The notes beneath the pieces were generated by a model, which was given only the letters and a program-made list of their open reading frames with translations, made no database searches and was not told the origin of the DNA. Shown in pieces: positions 49,923-58,067 of a stretch of 64,000 nucleotides of DNA. Within the stretch, counting starts at the first letter, position 1. Each line of letters begins with the position of its first letter. Both the position numbers and the translations under genes were made by a program. Source of the stretch: an uncultured Phascolarctobacterium sp. (GTDB lineage Bacteria; Bacillota; Negativicutes; Acidaminococcales; Acidaminococcaceae); assembly GCA_900544795.1 (NCBI GenBank), contig UQWM01000004.1, positions 56,720 through 120,719 on the forward strand. Direction: 5' to 3'.

Positions 49923-51314
49923 TCATTTCTTTGTAAGGTATTCGTCTATGGCCTGAGCGGCTTTTTTACCGGCTCCCATAGCTGAAATTACGGTTGCAGC
50001 TCCGGTGACTATGTCACCACCGGCAAAGACGCCAGGTATGGAAGTAGCTCCATCTTCGTCAGCTGTGATATTGCCGCGTTTATTTGTTGCAAGTTCAGGT
50101 GTAGTTTGTTTGATTAGCGGATTAGGGCCCTGACCGATTGCCATAACCACCATATCAACATCTAAAACATACTCTGAACCTGCGATTTCAACGGGAGAAC
50201 GGCGTCCTGATGCATCAGGCTCGCCCAGTTCCATTTTAACGCATTCCATGCCGCTGACCCAGCCTTTTTCATCACCAAGGATTTTGGTTGGGTTGTTGAG
50301 CAAACGTAATTCTATACCTTCTTCCTTAGCGTGCCCTATTTCTTCTTTGCGAGCCGGCATTTCGTCTTCGCTACGGCGATAAACGATGTATACCTGTTCT
50401 GCTCCCAGACGTTTAGCTGTACGTGCTGCGTCCATAGCAACATTGCCAGCACCGACAACGGCAACTTTTTTACCAACATAAACAGGAGTTGCCACTTTTG
50501 GAAACTGGTAAGCACGCATAAAATTAACACGCGTCAAGAATTCGTTTGCCGAATAAACACCGTTGAGGTTTTCTCCGTCGATATGCATAAAATGCGGCAA
50601 ACCGGCGCCGGTGCCTACATAAACAGCGCTGAAGCCTTCTTCCTCCATCAATTCTTTGATCGTGAAAGTGCGGCCGATAACGGCGTTAGGCATTATCTTT
50701 ACACCCAAATCTTTGAGGGCGTCGATTTCGTGTTTAACTATCTCTTTAGGCAGACGAAATTGAGGAATACCATACATTAAAACGCCGCCTGGAGCATGCA
50801 GGGCTTCGTACATAGTAACGTCATAACCCAGCTTAGCCAGATCACCGGCAGCAGTCAAACCGGAAGGGCCACTGCCAACGATGGCGACTTTTTTGCCTTT
50901 AGGGTCAACTTGCTCTGTTTCGGTAACGTCGATCCCCTGTTCGCGGGCATAATCGGCTACAAAGCGTTCTAAACGGCCAATAGCAACAGATTCGCCTTTA
51001 ATACCCAGGACGCATTTGCTTTCGCATTGATTTTCCTGTGGGCAGACGCGGCCACAGACTGCCGGCAGGCTGTTTTTACGTTTCAAGATGCTGATAGCCT
51101 CATCTAATTGGCTTTGAGCAAGAGCCTGGATGAAAGCTGGAATTTCGACATTGACCGGGCAACCGTCCACACAACGCGGTTTGGGGCAGTTTAAGCAACG
51201 CTGGGCCTCGTCGATAGCTGTTGCCATGTCATAGCCAAGTGCAACTTCTTCAAAGTTTTTATTTCTAACATCAGCCGGTTGTTCCGGCATCGGATTTCTC
51301 ATTCCTCCACGCAT
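49923..51314 (-). CDS. nfnB: NfnB: NADP-binding bifurcating transhydrogenase subunit (GltA-like)
   Basis: Large subunit of NADH-dependent reduced ferredoxin:NADP oxidoreductase, which couples NADP reduction to NADH and ferredoxin. The ATG at 51314 has GGAGGT eight bases upstream. The 463-residue product has two N-terminal [4Fe-4S] cysteine sets (Cys40, 43, 48, 52 and Cys87, 91, 97, 101), an FAD loop GSGPSGLTAAGDLA and an NADP loop GAGNVAMDAARTA. The sequence alone also fits the small subunit of glutamate synthase, but no large glutamate synthase gene is present. The overlapping upstream gene is NfnA, so the Nfn reading is preferred. It is last in its operon. Confidence 0.88.
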   Translation of the reverse strand: MRGGMRNPMPEQPADVRNKNFEEVALGYDMATAIDEAQRCLNCPKPRCVDGCPVNVEIPAFIQALAQSQLDEAISILKRKNSLPAVCGRVCPQENQCESKCVLGIKGESVAIGRLERFVADYAREQGIDVTETEQVDPKGKKVAIVGSGPSGLTAAGDLAKLGYDVTMYEALHAPGGVLMYGIPQFRLPKEIVKHEIDALKDLGVKIMPNAVIGRTFTIKELMEEEGFSAVYVGTGAGLPHFMHIDGENLNGVYSANEFLTRVNFMRAYQFPKVATPVYVGKKVAVVGAGNVAMDAARTAKRLGAEQVYIVYRRSEDEMPARKEEIGHAKEEGIELRLLNNPTKILGDEKGWVSGMECVKMELGEPDASGRRSPVEIAGSEYVLDVDMVVMAIGQGPNPLIKQTTPELATNKRGNITADEDGATSIPGVFAGGDIVTGAATVISAMGAGKKAAQAIDEYLTKK

Positions 51315-52141
51315 TTGCAATGACCTCCGCAGCTATATTCGAGCATTTCCTGGCCTTTATACATTTGCTGACGCTGCACGAGATTAGCAAAGTCTACTAA
51401 ATGAGCGTCAAATTCAGGACCGTCCACGCAGGCAAATTTGTTTTCGTCCCCTACCTTTACACGGCAGCCGCCGCACATACCAGTACCGTCTACCATGATG
51501 GTATTCAGGCTGGCCGTAGTAAGCGTGCCATAGGGCCTGGTAGTCTCGGCAACATTTTTCATCATAATAACAGGTCCGATGGCCAAGACCAGGTCGATCT
51601 GCTCGCCAGCCTCAAGCATTGCTTTTAAGGGGTCGGTTACGAAGCCTTTATGTCCTGCGCTGCCATCATCCGTAGTAATGATTAGTTCATCACTGACAGC
51701 TGCCATTTTATCTTTAAAAATAATCAGCTCTTCATTGCGCGCGCCAATAATAGAGATCACCTTGTTACCCAGTTCGTGATAAGCACGGGCTATAGGATAA
51801 ACAGGAGCTACGCCTATACCTCCACCGATGCAGACAACTGTACCAAATTTTTGCATATGGGACGGCATGCCAAGAGGCCCGAGAACATCGAGAATATCGT
51901 CTCCAACGTTAAAAGTTTCGCAAAGATGTGTAGTAGTATTACCTACTGTTTGAACGATCAAGGTTATAGTACCTTTTTCGCGGTCGAAATCAGCGATAGT
52001 CAAAGGGATACGTTCACTGTTTTCATCGGTTCTGATCATAACAAACTGACCGGGCTGGCATTTATGGGCAATCATCGGTGCATCGATGATGAATTCATAA
52101 ACTGCCGGTGCTAAATTGTTTTTTACAAGGATTTTAGCCAA
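51299..52141 (-). CDS. nfnA: NfnA: FAD/[2Fe-2S] subunit of bifurcating transhydrogenase
   Basis: Small subunit that carries FAD and binds NAD(H). The 280-residue product is of the ferredoxin-NADP reductase/PyrK class: FAD-binding IPLTIADF, the NAD loop GGGIGVAPVYPIA, and a C-terminal [2Fe-2S] site around GMCGGCRVKVG with a later FACVDGPEFD. TTG at 52141 is favoured by AGGAG eight bases upstream; the GTG at 52150 overlaps that site. Its 3' end overlaps nfnB by 16 bases. It starts 27 bases after the deaminase gene, so it is in the same transcript. Confidence 0.88.
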   Translation of the reverse strand: MAKILVKNNLAPAVYEFIIDAPMIAHKCQPGQFVMIRTDENSERIPLTIADFDREKGTITLIVQTVGNTTTHLCETFNVGDDILDVLGPLGMPSHMQKFGTVVCIGGGIGVAPVYPIARAYHELGNKVISIIGARNEELIIFKDKMAAVSDELIITTDDGSAGHKGFVTDPLKAMLEAGEQIDLVLAIGPVIMMKNVAETTRPYGTLTTASLNTIMVDGTGMCGGCRVKVGDENKFACVDGPEFDAHLVDFANLVQRQQMYKGQEMLEYSCGGHCKCVEE

Positions 52142-52168
52142 TTTTGTCACTCCTAAGTTTTTAAATCT

Positions 52169-53446
52169 TTATTTAGTCAAACGGTGGCCGCGTGTGTTGG
52201 CCTCCGCATAAATTCTTTCTACATCAAGCTGCGGCAATTCGCCGTTTTGCATCAAAACTTTACCATTGACAATGACAGTATCTGCGTCGGCAGCATTAGC
52301 GGCATAAACAAACAACGATACACGGTCATGTCTGGGATACCAGTAAGGCTTCTGCATATCGTAAAGCACGATATCTGCCTTCTGGCCCACGGCAAGCTCA
52401 CCAATATCAGTGAAACCTAAGGCCAGGGCGCCTTGCTTGGTAGCCAGTGCCAAAGCTTCTTTAGCAGGTATAAGTAACGGGTCGCCGCTGATGCCTTTAT
52501 GCAGCATAGCTGTTAGGCGGCATTCTTCCAAAAGGTCTAAATTATTGTTGCTGGAAGTGCCGTCTGTGCCAAGACCCACGATGATACCACGTTTTAGCAT
52601 GGCTGGTACGGGCGCTATTCCGCTGGCCAGCTTCAAGTTGCTTTGAGGATTGTGGGCAACACGAACATTTTTTGCTGCCATGATATCCATATCCTCATCA
52701 TTGACATGTACGCAGTGAGCAGCCAAAGTACCACATTCAAACATCCTTAAACTATCCATAAGCTTGATAGGAGTCATCTGATGCTCTTTCAGGCAATCGC
52801 TGACCTCGCCTGCTGTTTCACACAAGTGCATATGGATCTCAGCATTTAATGCCCCTGCTTTAACAATGATTTTTTCTAAATATGGCACCGGGCAGGTATA
52901 TGGAGCATGAGGGGCAAACATAACCCTAATGCGTCCGTCAGCTTTTCCGTGCCAGTTTTTAAAGAGCTCTTCATTTTCTACCAGTTTTTCATCGGCATCA
53001 GGAGTAAGCCCTACCAGACCACGGCTTAAGGAAGCGCGGATACCGGTTTCTTCTACTGCCTGAGCAACTCTGTCCATAGCAAAATACATATCGGCAAAGC
53101 AGGTAGTGCCGGATTTTAACATTTCTACTATCGAAAGCATTGTGCCCCAATAAATGTCGTCATCATTAAGCCCTGCTTCAGCAGGCCAGATTTTATTCTG
53201 AAGCCAATCCATCAGTACCATATCGTCAGCATAGCTGCGCAGCAAAGTCATAGCGGCATGGGTATGCGTATTTACCATACCAGGCACAGCTATTTTGCCA
53301 ACTGCATCAATGACCTTGGCATTTTCAAAGCCGTCTGGCAGTTCTTTGCTGATGGCAGTTATGGTATCGTTGTCGATGCCAAGAAAATATTGTTCAGTAT
53401 CGGGAGCAGAAATTATTTCTACATTTTTTAATAATAATTTACTCAA
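52169..53446 (-). CDS. mtaD: 5'-methylthioadenosine / S-adenosylhomocysteine deaminase
   Basis: Metal-dependent amidohydrolase that converts adenosine moieties of MTA, SAH or 5'-deoxyadenosine to inosine forms. The 425-residue barrel has HTHAAM (metal ligands), HAPYTCP, HLCET and GTDGTSSNN, the pattern of MtaD enzymes. The TTG at 53446 is chosen, with GGAG nine bases upstream; an ATG three codons earlier directly abuts the ribosome site. It overlaps the aldolase gene by eight bases. It offers a second route for SAH beside the hydrolase encoded in the same operon. Confidence 0.9.
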   Translation of the reverse strand: MSKLLLKNVEIISAPDTEQYFLGIDNDTITAISKELPDGFENAKVIDAVGKIAVPGMVNTHTHAAMTLLRSYADDMVLMDWLQNKIWPAEAGLNDDDIYWGTMLSIVEMLKSGTTCFADMYFAMDRVAQAVEETGIRASLSRGLVGLTPDADEKLVENEELFKNWHGKADGRIRVMFAPHAPYTCPVPYLEKIIVKAGALNAEIHMHLCETAGEVSDCLKEHQMTPIKLMDSLRMFECGTLAAHCVHVNDEDMDIMAAKNVRVAHNPQSNLKLASGIAPVPAMLKRGIIVGLGTDGTSSNNNLDLLEECRLTAMLHKGISGDPLLIPAKEALALATKQGALALGFTDIGELAVGQKADIVLYDMQKPYWYPRHDRVSLFVYAANAADADTVIVNGKVLMQNGELPQLDVERIYAEANTRGHRLTK

Positions 53447-54125
53447 GTGTTTCATCTCCCTTGCCTATTTGTCGTTTAGAATAGTGTTGCTGATAAAAAT
53501 CATGCATTACTGCGATATCGTCATCCGGCAAAAGTACAGCGCCGCCCATGGTTTCGCAGATGCAATAGATATTGGCAGCTTTTTCAACGATCTCTGCCGT
53601 CATTAAAGTAGCTTCCAGCGTGGTTCCCCAACAGACTACGCCGTGGTTAGCCAGCAGTGCCGCTTTTTTATTTTGCAGTGCTTTGACTGCATTATCTGCT
53701 AAAGCCTGCGTTCCCGGTAAAGCATATTCAGCTACTTCTACCTGTCCGCCAATAATTTGCACCAGATCTTCAACCACAGCAGGTATGGGTTTGTGCATAG
53801 CAGCACAGGCACTGGCATAAATACTGTGTGTGTGTACTATGGCTTGCGCTTCAGGGATAGCCTTATAAATTGCTGTGTGCAGCGGCGTTTCCGAAGAAGG
53901 GATCAAATCGCCGGCCAGTTTTTTGCCGGTCATATCGATGATCACGATGTCCTGAGCAGTCAGGCTATCATAAGCCCGTCCAGAAGGCGTTATAGCGCAG
54001 CTTTCAGTATCGATTTTGATGCTGAGGTTGCCCCAGGAACCTGCAATCATCTTCTGTTCGACCATTTTATGGCCTGTGGCGATTATTTTCTGGCATGCTG
54101 TTTCGATATTCATGCTGTTTTGCAA
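53439..54125 (-). CDS. Class II aldolase (candidate 5-methylthioribulose/5-deoxyribulose-1-phosphate aldolase)
   Basis: A 228-residue zinc aldolase of the fuculose-phosphate aldolase family: GSWGNLS and TPSG near the start, the catalytic glutamate in SSETPLH, and the zinc histidines in HTHS and ANHGVV. Between MtnA and the nucleosidase genes, its likely role is to cut methylthioribulose-1-phosphate (or the deoxy form) into dihydroxyacetone phosphate and an aldehyde, the anaerobic-type DHAP shunt. The related dehydratase MtnB is the main alternative, but the later oxygen-dependent salvage genes are absent. TTG at 54125, eight bases after AAGGAAG, is the likely start; ATG at 54113 is possible. 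Confidence 0.82.
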   Translation of the reverse strand: MQNSMNIETACQKIIATGHKMVEQKMIAGSWGNLSIKIDTESCAITPSGRAYDSLTAQDIVIIDMTGKKLAGDLIPSSETPLHTAIYKAIPEAQAIVHTHSIYASACAAMHKPIPAVVEDLVQIIGGQVEVAEYALPGTQALADNAVKALQNKKAALLANHGVVCWGTTLEATLMTAEIVEKAANIYCICETMGGAVLLPDDDIAVMHDFYQQHYSKRQIGKGDETLE

Positions 54126-54138
54126 CTTAAGCACTTCC

Positions 54139-55383
54139 TTATGCCTGATTCAAATACGCATCTTGTTCTGCGGTAAGCTGATCGATACCACAGCCCATAG
54201 CTTTCAATTTGAGAGCAGCTATTTCCGTGTTCAGTTCCTCTGGTAAAACATATAATTTGTTTTCCAGATCAGCTTTATGTTCCCATAAATATTTCATAGC
54301 CAAGAACTGCATGGCAAAGGAAAGGTCCATAACTTCTACTGGATGTCCGTCGCCGCAGGCCAAATTTACCAGGCGACCTTCGCCTAAAAGGTTAATTTTA
54401 CGTCCGTCAGCCATGGTAAAGGTGCGGATATTTTTGCGAACTTCGTAAGAAGGCTCCACCGTCAGCTCTTCTAAGTGGTTGATATTTATTTCTACGTCAA
54501 AATGGCCGGCATTGCTCAAAATAGCGCCGTCTTTCATAACCTGGAAATGCTTTTTGGTAATGACGTCTTTGCACCCGGTAACGGTAACAAAGAAATCACC
54601 ATGCTTAGCAGCCTCGTCCATCGGCATCACTCTAAAGCCGTCAAAAACAGCTTCGATACCTTTAATCGGGTCGATCTCGGTAACGATAACGTTAGCGCCC
54701 AAACCCTTGGCACGCATAGCAACACCTTTACCACACCAGCCATAGCCTGCAACAACAACAGTTTTACCTGCTACTGAAAGGTTAGTAGTGCGCATAATGC
54801 CATCCCAGGAAGATTGGCCGGTGCCATAACGGTTATCAAACAAATATTTGCAATAGGCATCGTTGACAGCGATCATTGGAAACGCTAATTTGCCGTTGTT
54901 GGACAAAGCTTTTAAACGGTGTACACCGGTAGTTGTTTCTTCGCTGCCGCCAATAAGCTTGGCAACCAAATTTTTACGTTCGCCGTGCAGCATATTTACA
55001 AGGTCGCCGCCGTCATCAATAATCAAATCAGGCTCAATATCCAGCGCTTTGCCCAAATACATATCATATTCTGCGGCAGTGCAGTCGTGAGTTGCAAAAA
55101 CAGTGATACCATCGTCAACTAAAGCAGCGGCAACATCATCCTGAGTAGATAAGGGATTGCTGCCGGTAACAACTACATTAGCGCCAGCATTTTTAAGTAC
55201 CTGTGCTAAATAAGCTGTTTTGGCTTCTAGATGGATAGTAACTATCATATTCAGGCCTTTAAAAATCTGCTCTTTGCTGTATTTTTCATTTAAAATATTG
55301 AGCAAGGGCATATGCTCTTTGACCCAGGCTATTTTTTGTTTACCAGACGGAGCTAAAGCGATGTCGCGAATCATACTTTCCAT
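54139..55383 (-). CDS. ahcY: Adenosylhomocysteinase
   Basis: Splits S-adenosylhomocysteine into adenosine and homocysteine, using bound NAD. The 414-residue protein has the substrate-domain stretches THLEAKTAY-like (TIHLEAKTAYL) and GSNPLSTQDD, the NAD-binding loop VVVAGYGWCGKGVAMRAKG, and a C-terminal GEGRLVNLACGDGHP. The ATG at 55383 follows GAGGAGG at a rather long 13 bases. It is the middle gene of the salvage operon; mtnA ends nine bases before. Confidence 0.94.
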   Translation of the reverse strand: MESMIRDIALAPSGKQKIAWVKEHMPLLNILNEKYSKEQIFKGLNMIVTIHLEAKTAYLAQVLKNAGANVVVTGSNPLSTQDDVAAALVDDGITVFATHDCTAAEYDMYLGKALDIEPDLIIDDGGDLVNMLHGERKNLVAKLIGGSEETTTGVHRLKALSNNGKLAFPMIAVNDAYCKYLFDNRYGTGQSSWDGIMRTTNLSVAGKTVVVAGYGWCGKGVAMRAKGLGANVIVTEIDPIKGIEAVFDGFRVMPMDEAAKHGDFFVTVTGCKDVITKKHFQVMKDGAILSNAGHFDVEININHLEELTVEPSYEVRKNIRTFTMADGRKINLLGEGRLVNLACGDGHPVEVMDLSFAMQFLAMKYLWEHKADLENKLYVLPEELNTEIAALKLKAMGCGIDQLTAEQDAYLNQA

Positions 55384-55391
55384 AATTAAGA

Positions 55392-56456
55392 TTAGTCCTC
55401 CTCTTGCAGCTTGTTCTGCAATTTTTTTATATTTTCTACATACGGCGCAGATAGCACGCCATATTCTGTGATGATACCGGTGATCAAATCTGACGGAGTA
55501 ACGTCAAAAGCAGGATTGAATACTTTGGCCTGTTGCGGAGCGGTTACCACTCCCTGAAGCTGCTTAACTTCCATAGCGTCCCGTTCTTCTATAGGGATAT
55601 GCCCGCCGTCTGCTAAGGAAAAATCAAAAGTGCTTATGGGTGCCGCTATATAAAAAGGTATCCGATGATGTTTAGCAGCCAGGGCCACGCCATAGGTTCC
55701 TATTTTATTGGCGGTATCGCCGTTGGCCGCTATCCTGTCAGCGCCAACGATCACAGCATCCAGCTGCTGCGTCTGCATCGTCCAGGCGGCCATATTATCG
55801 GTTATCAAAGTCACGGGAATACCGTCTTCCTCTAATTCCCAGGCAGTCAAACGCGCACCCTGTAATAACGGACGCGTTTCATCGGCATAAACCATAGCCA
55901 GTTTACCATCGACGAAGGCCTGGCGAACTACCCCTAAGGCTGTCCCCCAACCGCAGGTGGCTAAAGCACCGGCATTACAGTGCGTAAGTACCTTGGCCTT
56001 CTTAGGCAACAAAGCAGCACCATTAATGCCAATCCGTTTATTGACATTTATATCATCTTCATAGATCTGATTAGCGAGAGTTTCCAGCGTCAAAGCAACG
56101 GCAGCCGCGCTTTCTTCTGGTAACGTCAGCGCCAGAGTATATATTTTTTCAACGGCCCAAGCAAGATTAACTGCTGTAGGACGGGTTGCTATCAATTCCG
56201 CTTTGGTTTTTTCAAATGCGGGAAGTAAGGTTGTAGCAGTAGCCTTCGGACATGCGTCCATCAATTCCTGCCAACCCAAAACCATCGCAAAGGCAGCAGC
56301 AGCTCCTATAGCAGGAGCACCACGTACTTCCAAACGTTTTATGGCTTCCCCTACTCTTCTGTAATCGTGACAGAGAATAGTGGTAATTTCTAAAGGCAGT
56401 TTCGTCTGGTCTAATAAGGTTAAGCTTTTACCTTGCCACTGCATAGTTTTGACCAT
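55392..56456 (-). CDS. mtnA: S-methyl-5-thioribose-1-phosphate isomerase
   Basis: Converts methylthioribose-1-phosphate, made by the phosphorylase encoded upstream, to the ribulose form. The 354-residue product has the eIF2B-like fold with RRVGEAIKRLEVRGAPAIG, the catalytic cysteine in THCNAGALATCGWG and the later aspartate in VGADRIAANGD. The ATG at 56456 is supported by AAAGGAG 11 bases upstream; the open frame runs further into the previous gene. The same enzyme also accepts 5-deoxyribose-1-phosphate in characterised shunts. Confidence 0.94.
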   Translation of the reverse strand: MVKTMQWQGKSLTLLDQTKLPLEITTILCHDYRRVGEAIKRLEVRGAPAIGAAAAFAMVLGWQELMDACPKATATTLLPAFEKTKAELIATRPTAVNLAWAVEKIYTLALTLPEESAAAVALTLETLANQIYEDDINVNKRIGINGAALLPKKAKVLTHCNAGALATCGWGTALGVVRQAFVDGKLAMVYADETRPLLQGARLTAWELEEDGIPVTLITDNMAAWTMQTQQLDAVIVGADRIAANGDTANKIGTYGVALAAKHHRIPFYIAAPISTFDFSLADGGHIPIEERDAMEVKQLQGVVTAPQQAKVFNPAFDVTPSDLITGIITEYGVLSAPYVENIKKLQNKLQEED

Positions 56457-56473
56457 CTTTATGCCAGCTCCTT

Positions 56474-57271
56474 TTATAGCGTAAAACCGCCAAATTCGGC
56501 CATACACTGCGGACAGTTACATTCCATGGAATCTTCTTCATTAGCGGCAATAAAAGCTCTGATAAGCTGCTCCATGTTTTTAATGCTCCTGTCCATAGCT
56601 TCAACCACCTCGGTATGCGAAAGCGGCGTCGGCGAAATACCGGCTGCCATATTAGTAACGATCGAGCAGTTTGTATAGCACATTTCTGCTTCTCGTGCCA
56701 GCAGTGATTCGGGGATATTAGTCATGCCGACCAAATCTCCGCCAACCATAGCGAACATTTTAATTTCAGCGGCCGTTTCAAAACGCGGGCCTTCAGTGCA
56801 GACATAACAGCCTTTTTTATGAAAGGTGATATCTGTTTTATACAGACAGTTGATAACTTTATCACGCAGGCGCGGGCAATACGGGTTGGTAAAGTCAACA
56901 TGAGCGACTCCGCGTTCAGGATTATCATAAAAGGTATTGATGCGGCTTTTCGTAAAGTCTAAAACCTGATCGCAGACAACGAAATGCCCAGGTTCCATAT
57001 CTAGATTTAACGAGCCTACTGCGGTAGTAGCAAAAATTTCTTCGGTGCCTAAACTTTTTAGGGCCCAAATATTGGCACGATAATTAACTTTATGCGGGGC
57101 TGTTTTGTGCCCTACTCCGTGACGAGTGATAAAAATCACCTGATTGCTACACATGGTACCAATATTACACAAAGCGGGTCCGTAGGGAGTTTGAATGATT
57201 TTTTCTTCAAAACATTGCAGGGTTTCCGGGCTGTAAATACCTGTGCCGCCAATAATTGCTATTTTACGCAT
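56474..57271 (-). CDS. mtnP: 5'-methylthioadenosine phosphorylase
   Basis: Splits MTA with phosphate to adenine and methylthioribose-1-phosphate. The 265-residue nucleoside phosphorylase starts with IIGGTGIY (phosphate-binding loop). It has ITRHGVGHKTAPHKVNYRAN and the active-site FATTAVGSL and GMTNIPE stretches expected of the MTAP/PNP-II family. A ribosome site AAGGAGG precedes the ATG. It lies between the HAD gene (10 bases) and mtnA (17 bases), so the order follows the pathway. Confidence 0.93.
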   Translation of the reverse strand: MRKIAIIGGTGIYSPETLQCFEEKIIQTPYGPALCNIGTMCSNQVIFITRHGVGHKTAPHKVNYRANIWALKSLGTEEIFATTAVGSLNLDMEPGHFVVCDQVLDFTKSRINTFYDNPERGVAHVDFTNPYCPRLRDKVINCLYKTDITFHKKGCYVCTEGPRFETAAEIKMFAMVGGDLVGMTNIPESLLAREAEMCYTNCSIVTNMAAGISPTPLSHTEVVEAMDRSIKNMEQLIRAFIAANEEDSMECNCPQCMAEFGGFTL

Positions 57272-57281
57272 AATGGCCTCC

Positions 57282-57944
57282 TTAATTTTTGTTATTCAGA
57301 TCATCAACTATTGGTATCAGATCTGTTAATGTTTCTAAAATATAGTCCGGTTTTCCTTCCTGGATCATCTGCTGCCAGTCAAAGCTGGTATAACGTACTG
57401 CGGCAGTGCCGTAGCAACCGGCAGCCTGTCCGCTTTGCAGGTCAAAGGGACTATCTCCGATGCACAAACATTCCTCTGCCTGCAGCCCCAAGGCCAGCAG
57501 AGCTTTTTCCATCGGTTCAGGATGAGGTTTGTGGTATTCGCAGATATCGCAGCCTATAACTGCATCCATATAGGATTCCAGCTGCATACATTGTAAGCCG
57601 CGTTTTGCCATCGGCACTTTCTTAGAAGTAACGATAGCCATTTTTATGCCGCGCTGCTGTAAAGCAGTAAGTGTTTCTGTCACTCCGGCAAACGGCCTGA
57701 TCAGTTCATCGTGATGCTGTAAATTGAACTCACGATAAGCAGAGCAAAGATCCTCAACCTGTTCTTCTGCCACATAGTTGCGCATAGCACTGCGCAAGGG
57801 CAGTCCAAAATACTTTACCAGTTCTTTGCGAGGCATTTCTTTGTTCAGGCAAACTGCAAAGCTGTGTTCAAAAGCTTTGATTATCAAATCGATGGTATCG
57901 ATCAAAGTACCATCTAAATCAAATAAAATGCCGCGTATTTTCAC
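57282..57944 (-). CDS. HAD superfamily phosphatase (PpaX/Gph-like)
   Basis: A 220-residue hydrolase with the HAD nucleophile motif DLDGTLIDT (from residue 9), the threonine/serine motif IVTSK in the middle and the metal-binding CIGDSPFD near the C-terminus. The helical cap fits the phosphoglycolate phosphatase/PpaX subfamily. As the first gene of the salvage operon it may remove phosphate from a pathway sugar phosphate or housekeep a side product; this is inference. Confidence 0.85.
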   Translation of the reverse strand: MKIRGILFDLDGTLIDTIDLIIKAFEHSFAVCLNKEMPRKELVKYFGLPLRSAMRNYVAEEQVEDLCSAYREFNLQHHDELIRPFAGVTETLTALQQRGIKMAIVTSKKVPMAKRGLQCMQLESYMDAVIGCDICEYHKPHPEPMEKALLALGLQAEECLCIGDSPFDLQSGQAAGCYGTAAVRYTSFDWQQMIQEGKPDYILETLTDLIPIVDDLNNKN

Positions 57945-57983
57945 AAACTTCTCCTTACGATTTTAAAAATACTCTATCATCTT

Positions 57984-58012
57984 ATAATAACATAAAAGCA
58001 CCATAAAATAAA
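57984..58012 (-). promoter_or_regulatory. Promoter of the salvage/nfn operon
   Basis: On the minus strand: TTTATT, a 17-base spacer, TATTAT, about 40 bases before the HAD start codon and just after the terminator of the preceding gene. Confidence 0.6.
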
Positions 58013-58033
58013 GGATAGCGGGCTTTGAACGGC

Positions 58034-58062
58034 AAAAAAGACCGCTCTTAAAAGAGCGGTCT
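58034..58062 (-). terminator. Intrinsic terminator after the glycosyltransferase gene
   Basis: An 11-bp perfect stem (AGACCGCTCTT and its complement, 58039-58062) is followed by TTTTTT on the minus strand. Confidence 0.9.
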
Positions 58063-58067
58063 AATGC

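Noticed and set aside
50331..50780. Plus-strand frame opposite nfnB
   Set aside because: It lies wholly within a clear flavoprotein gene on the other strand, and its sequence has no family features.
52184..55471. Several plus-strand frames opposite mtaD, the aldolase and ahcY
   Set aside because: All are shadows of well-recognised minus-strand enzymes.
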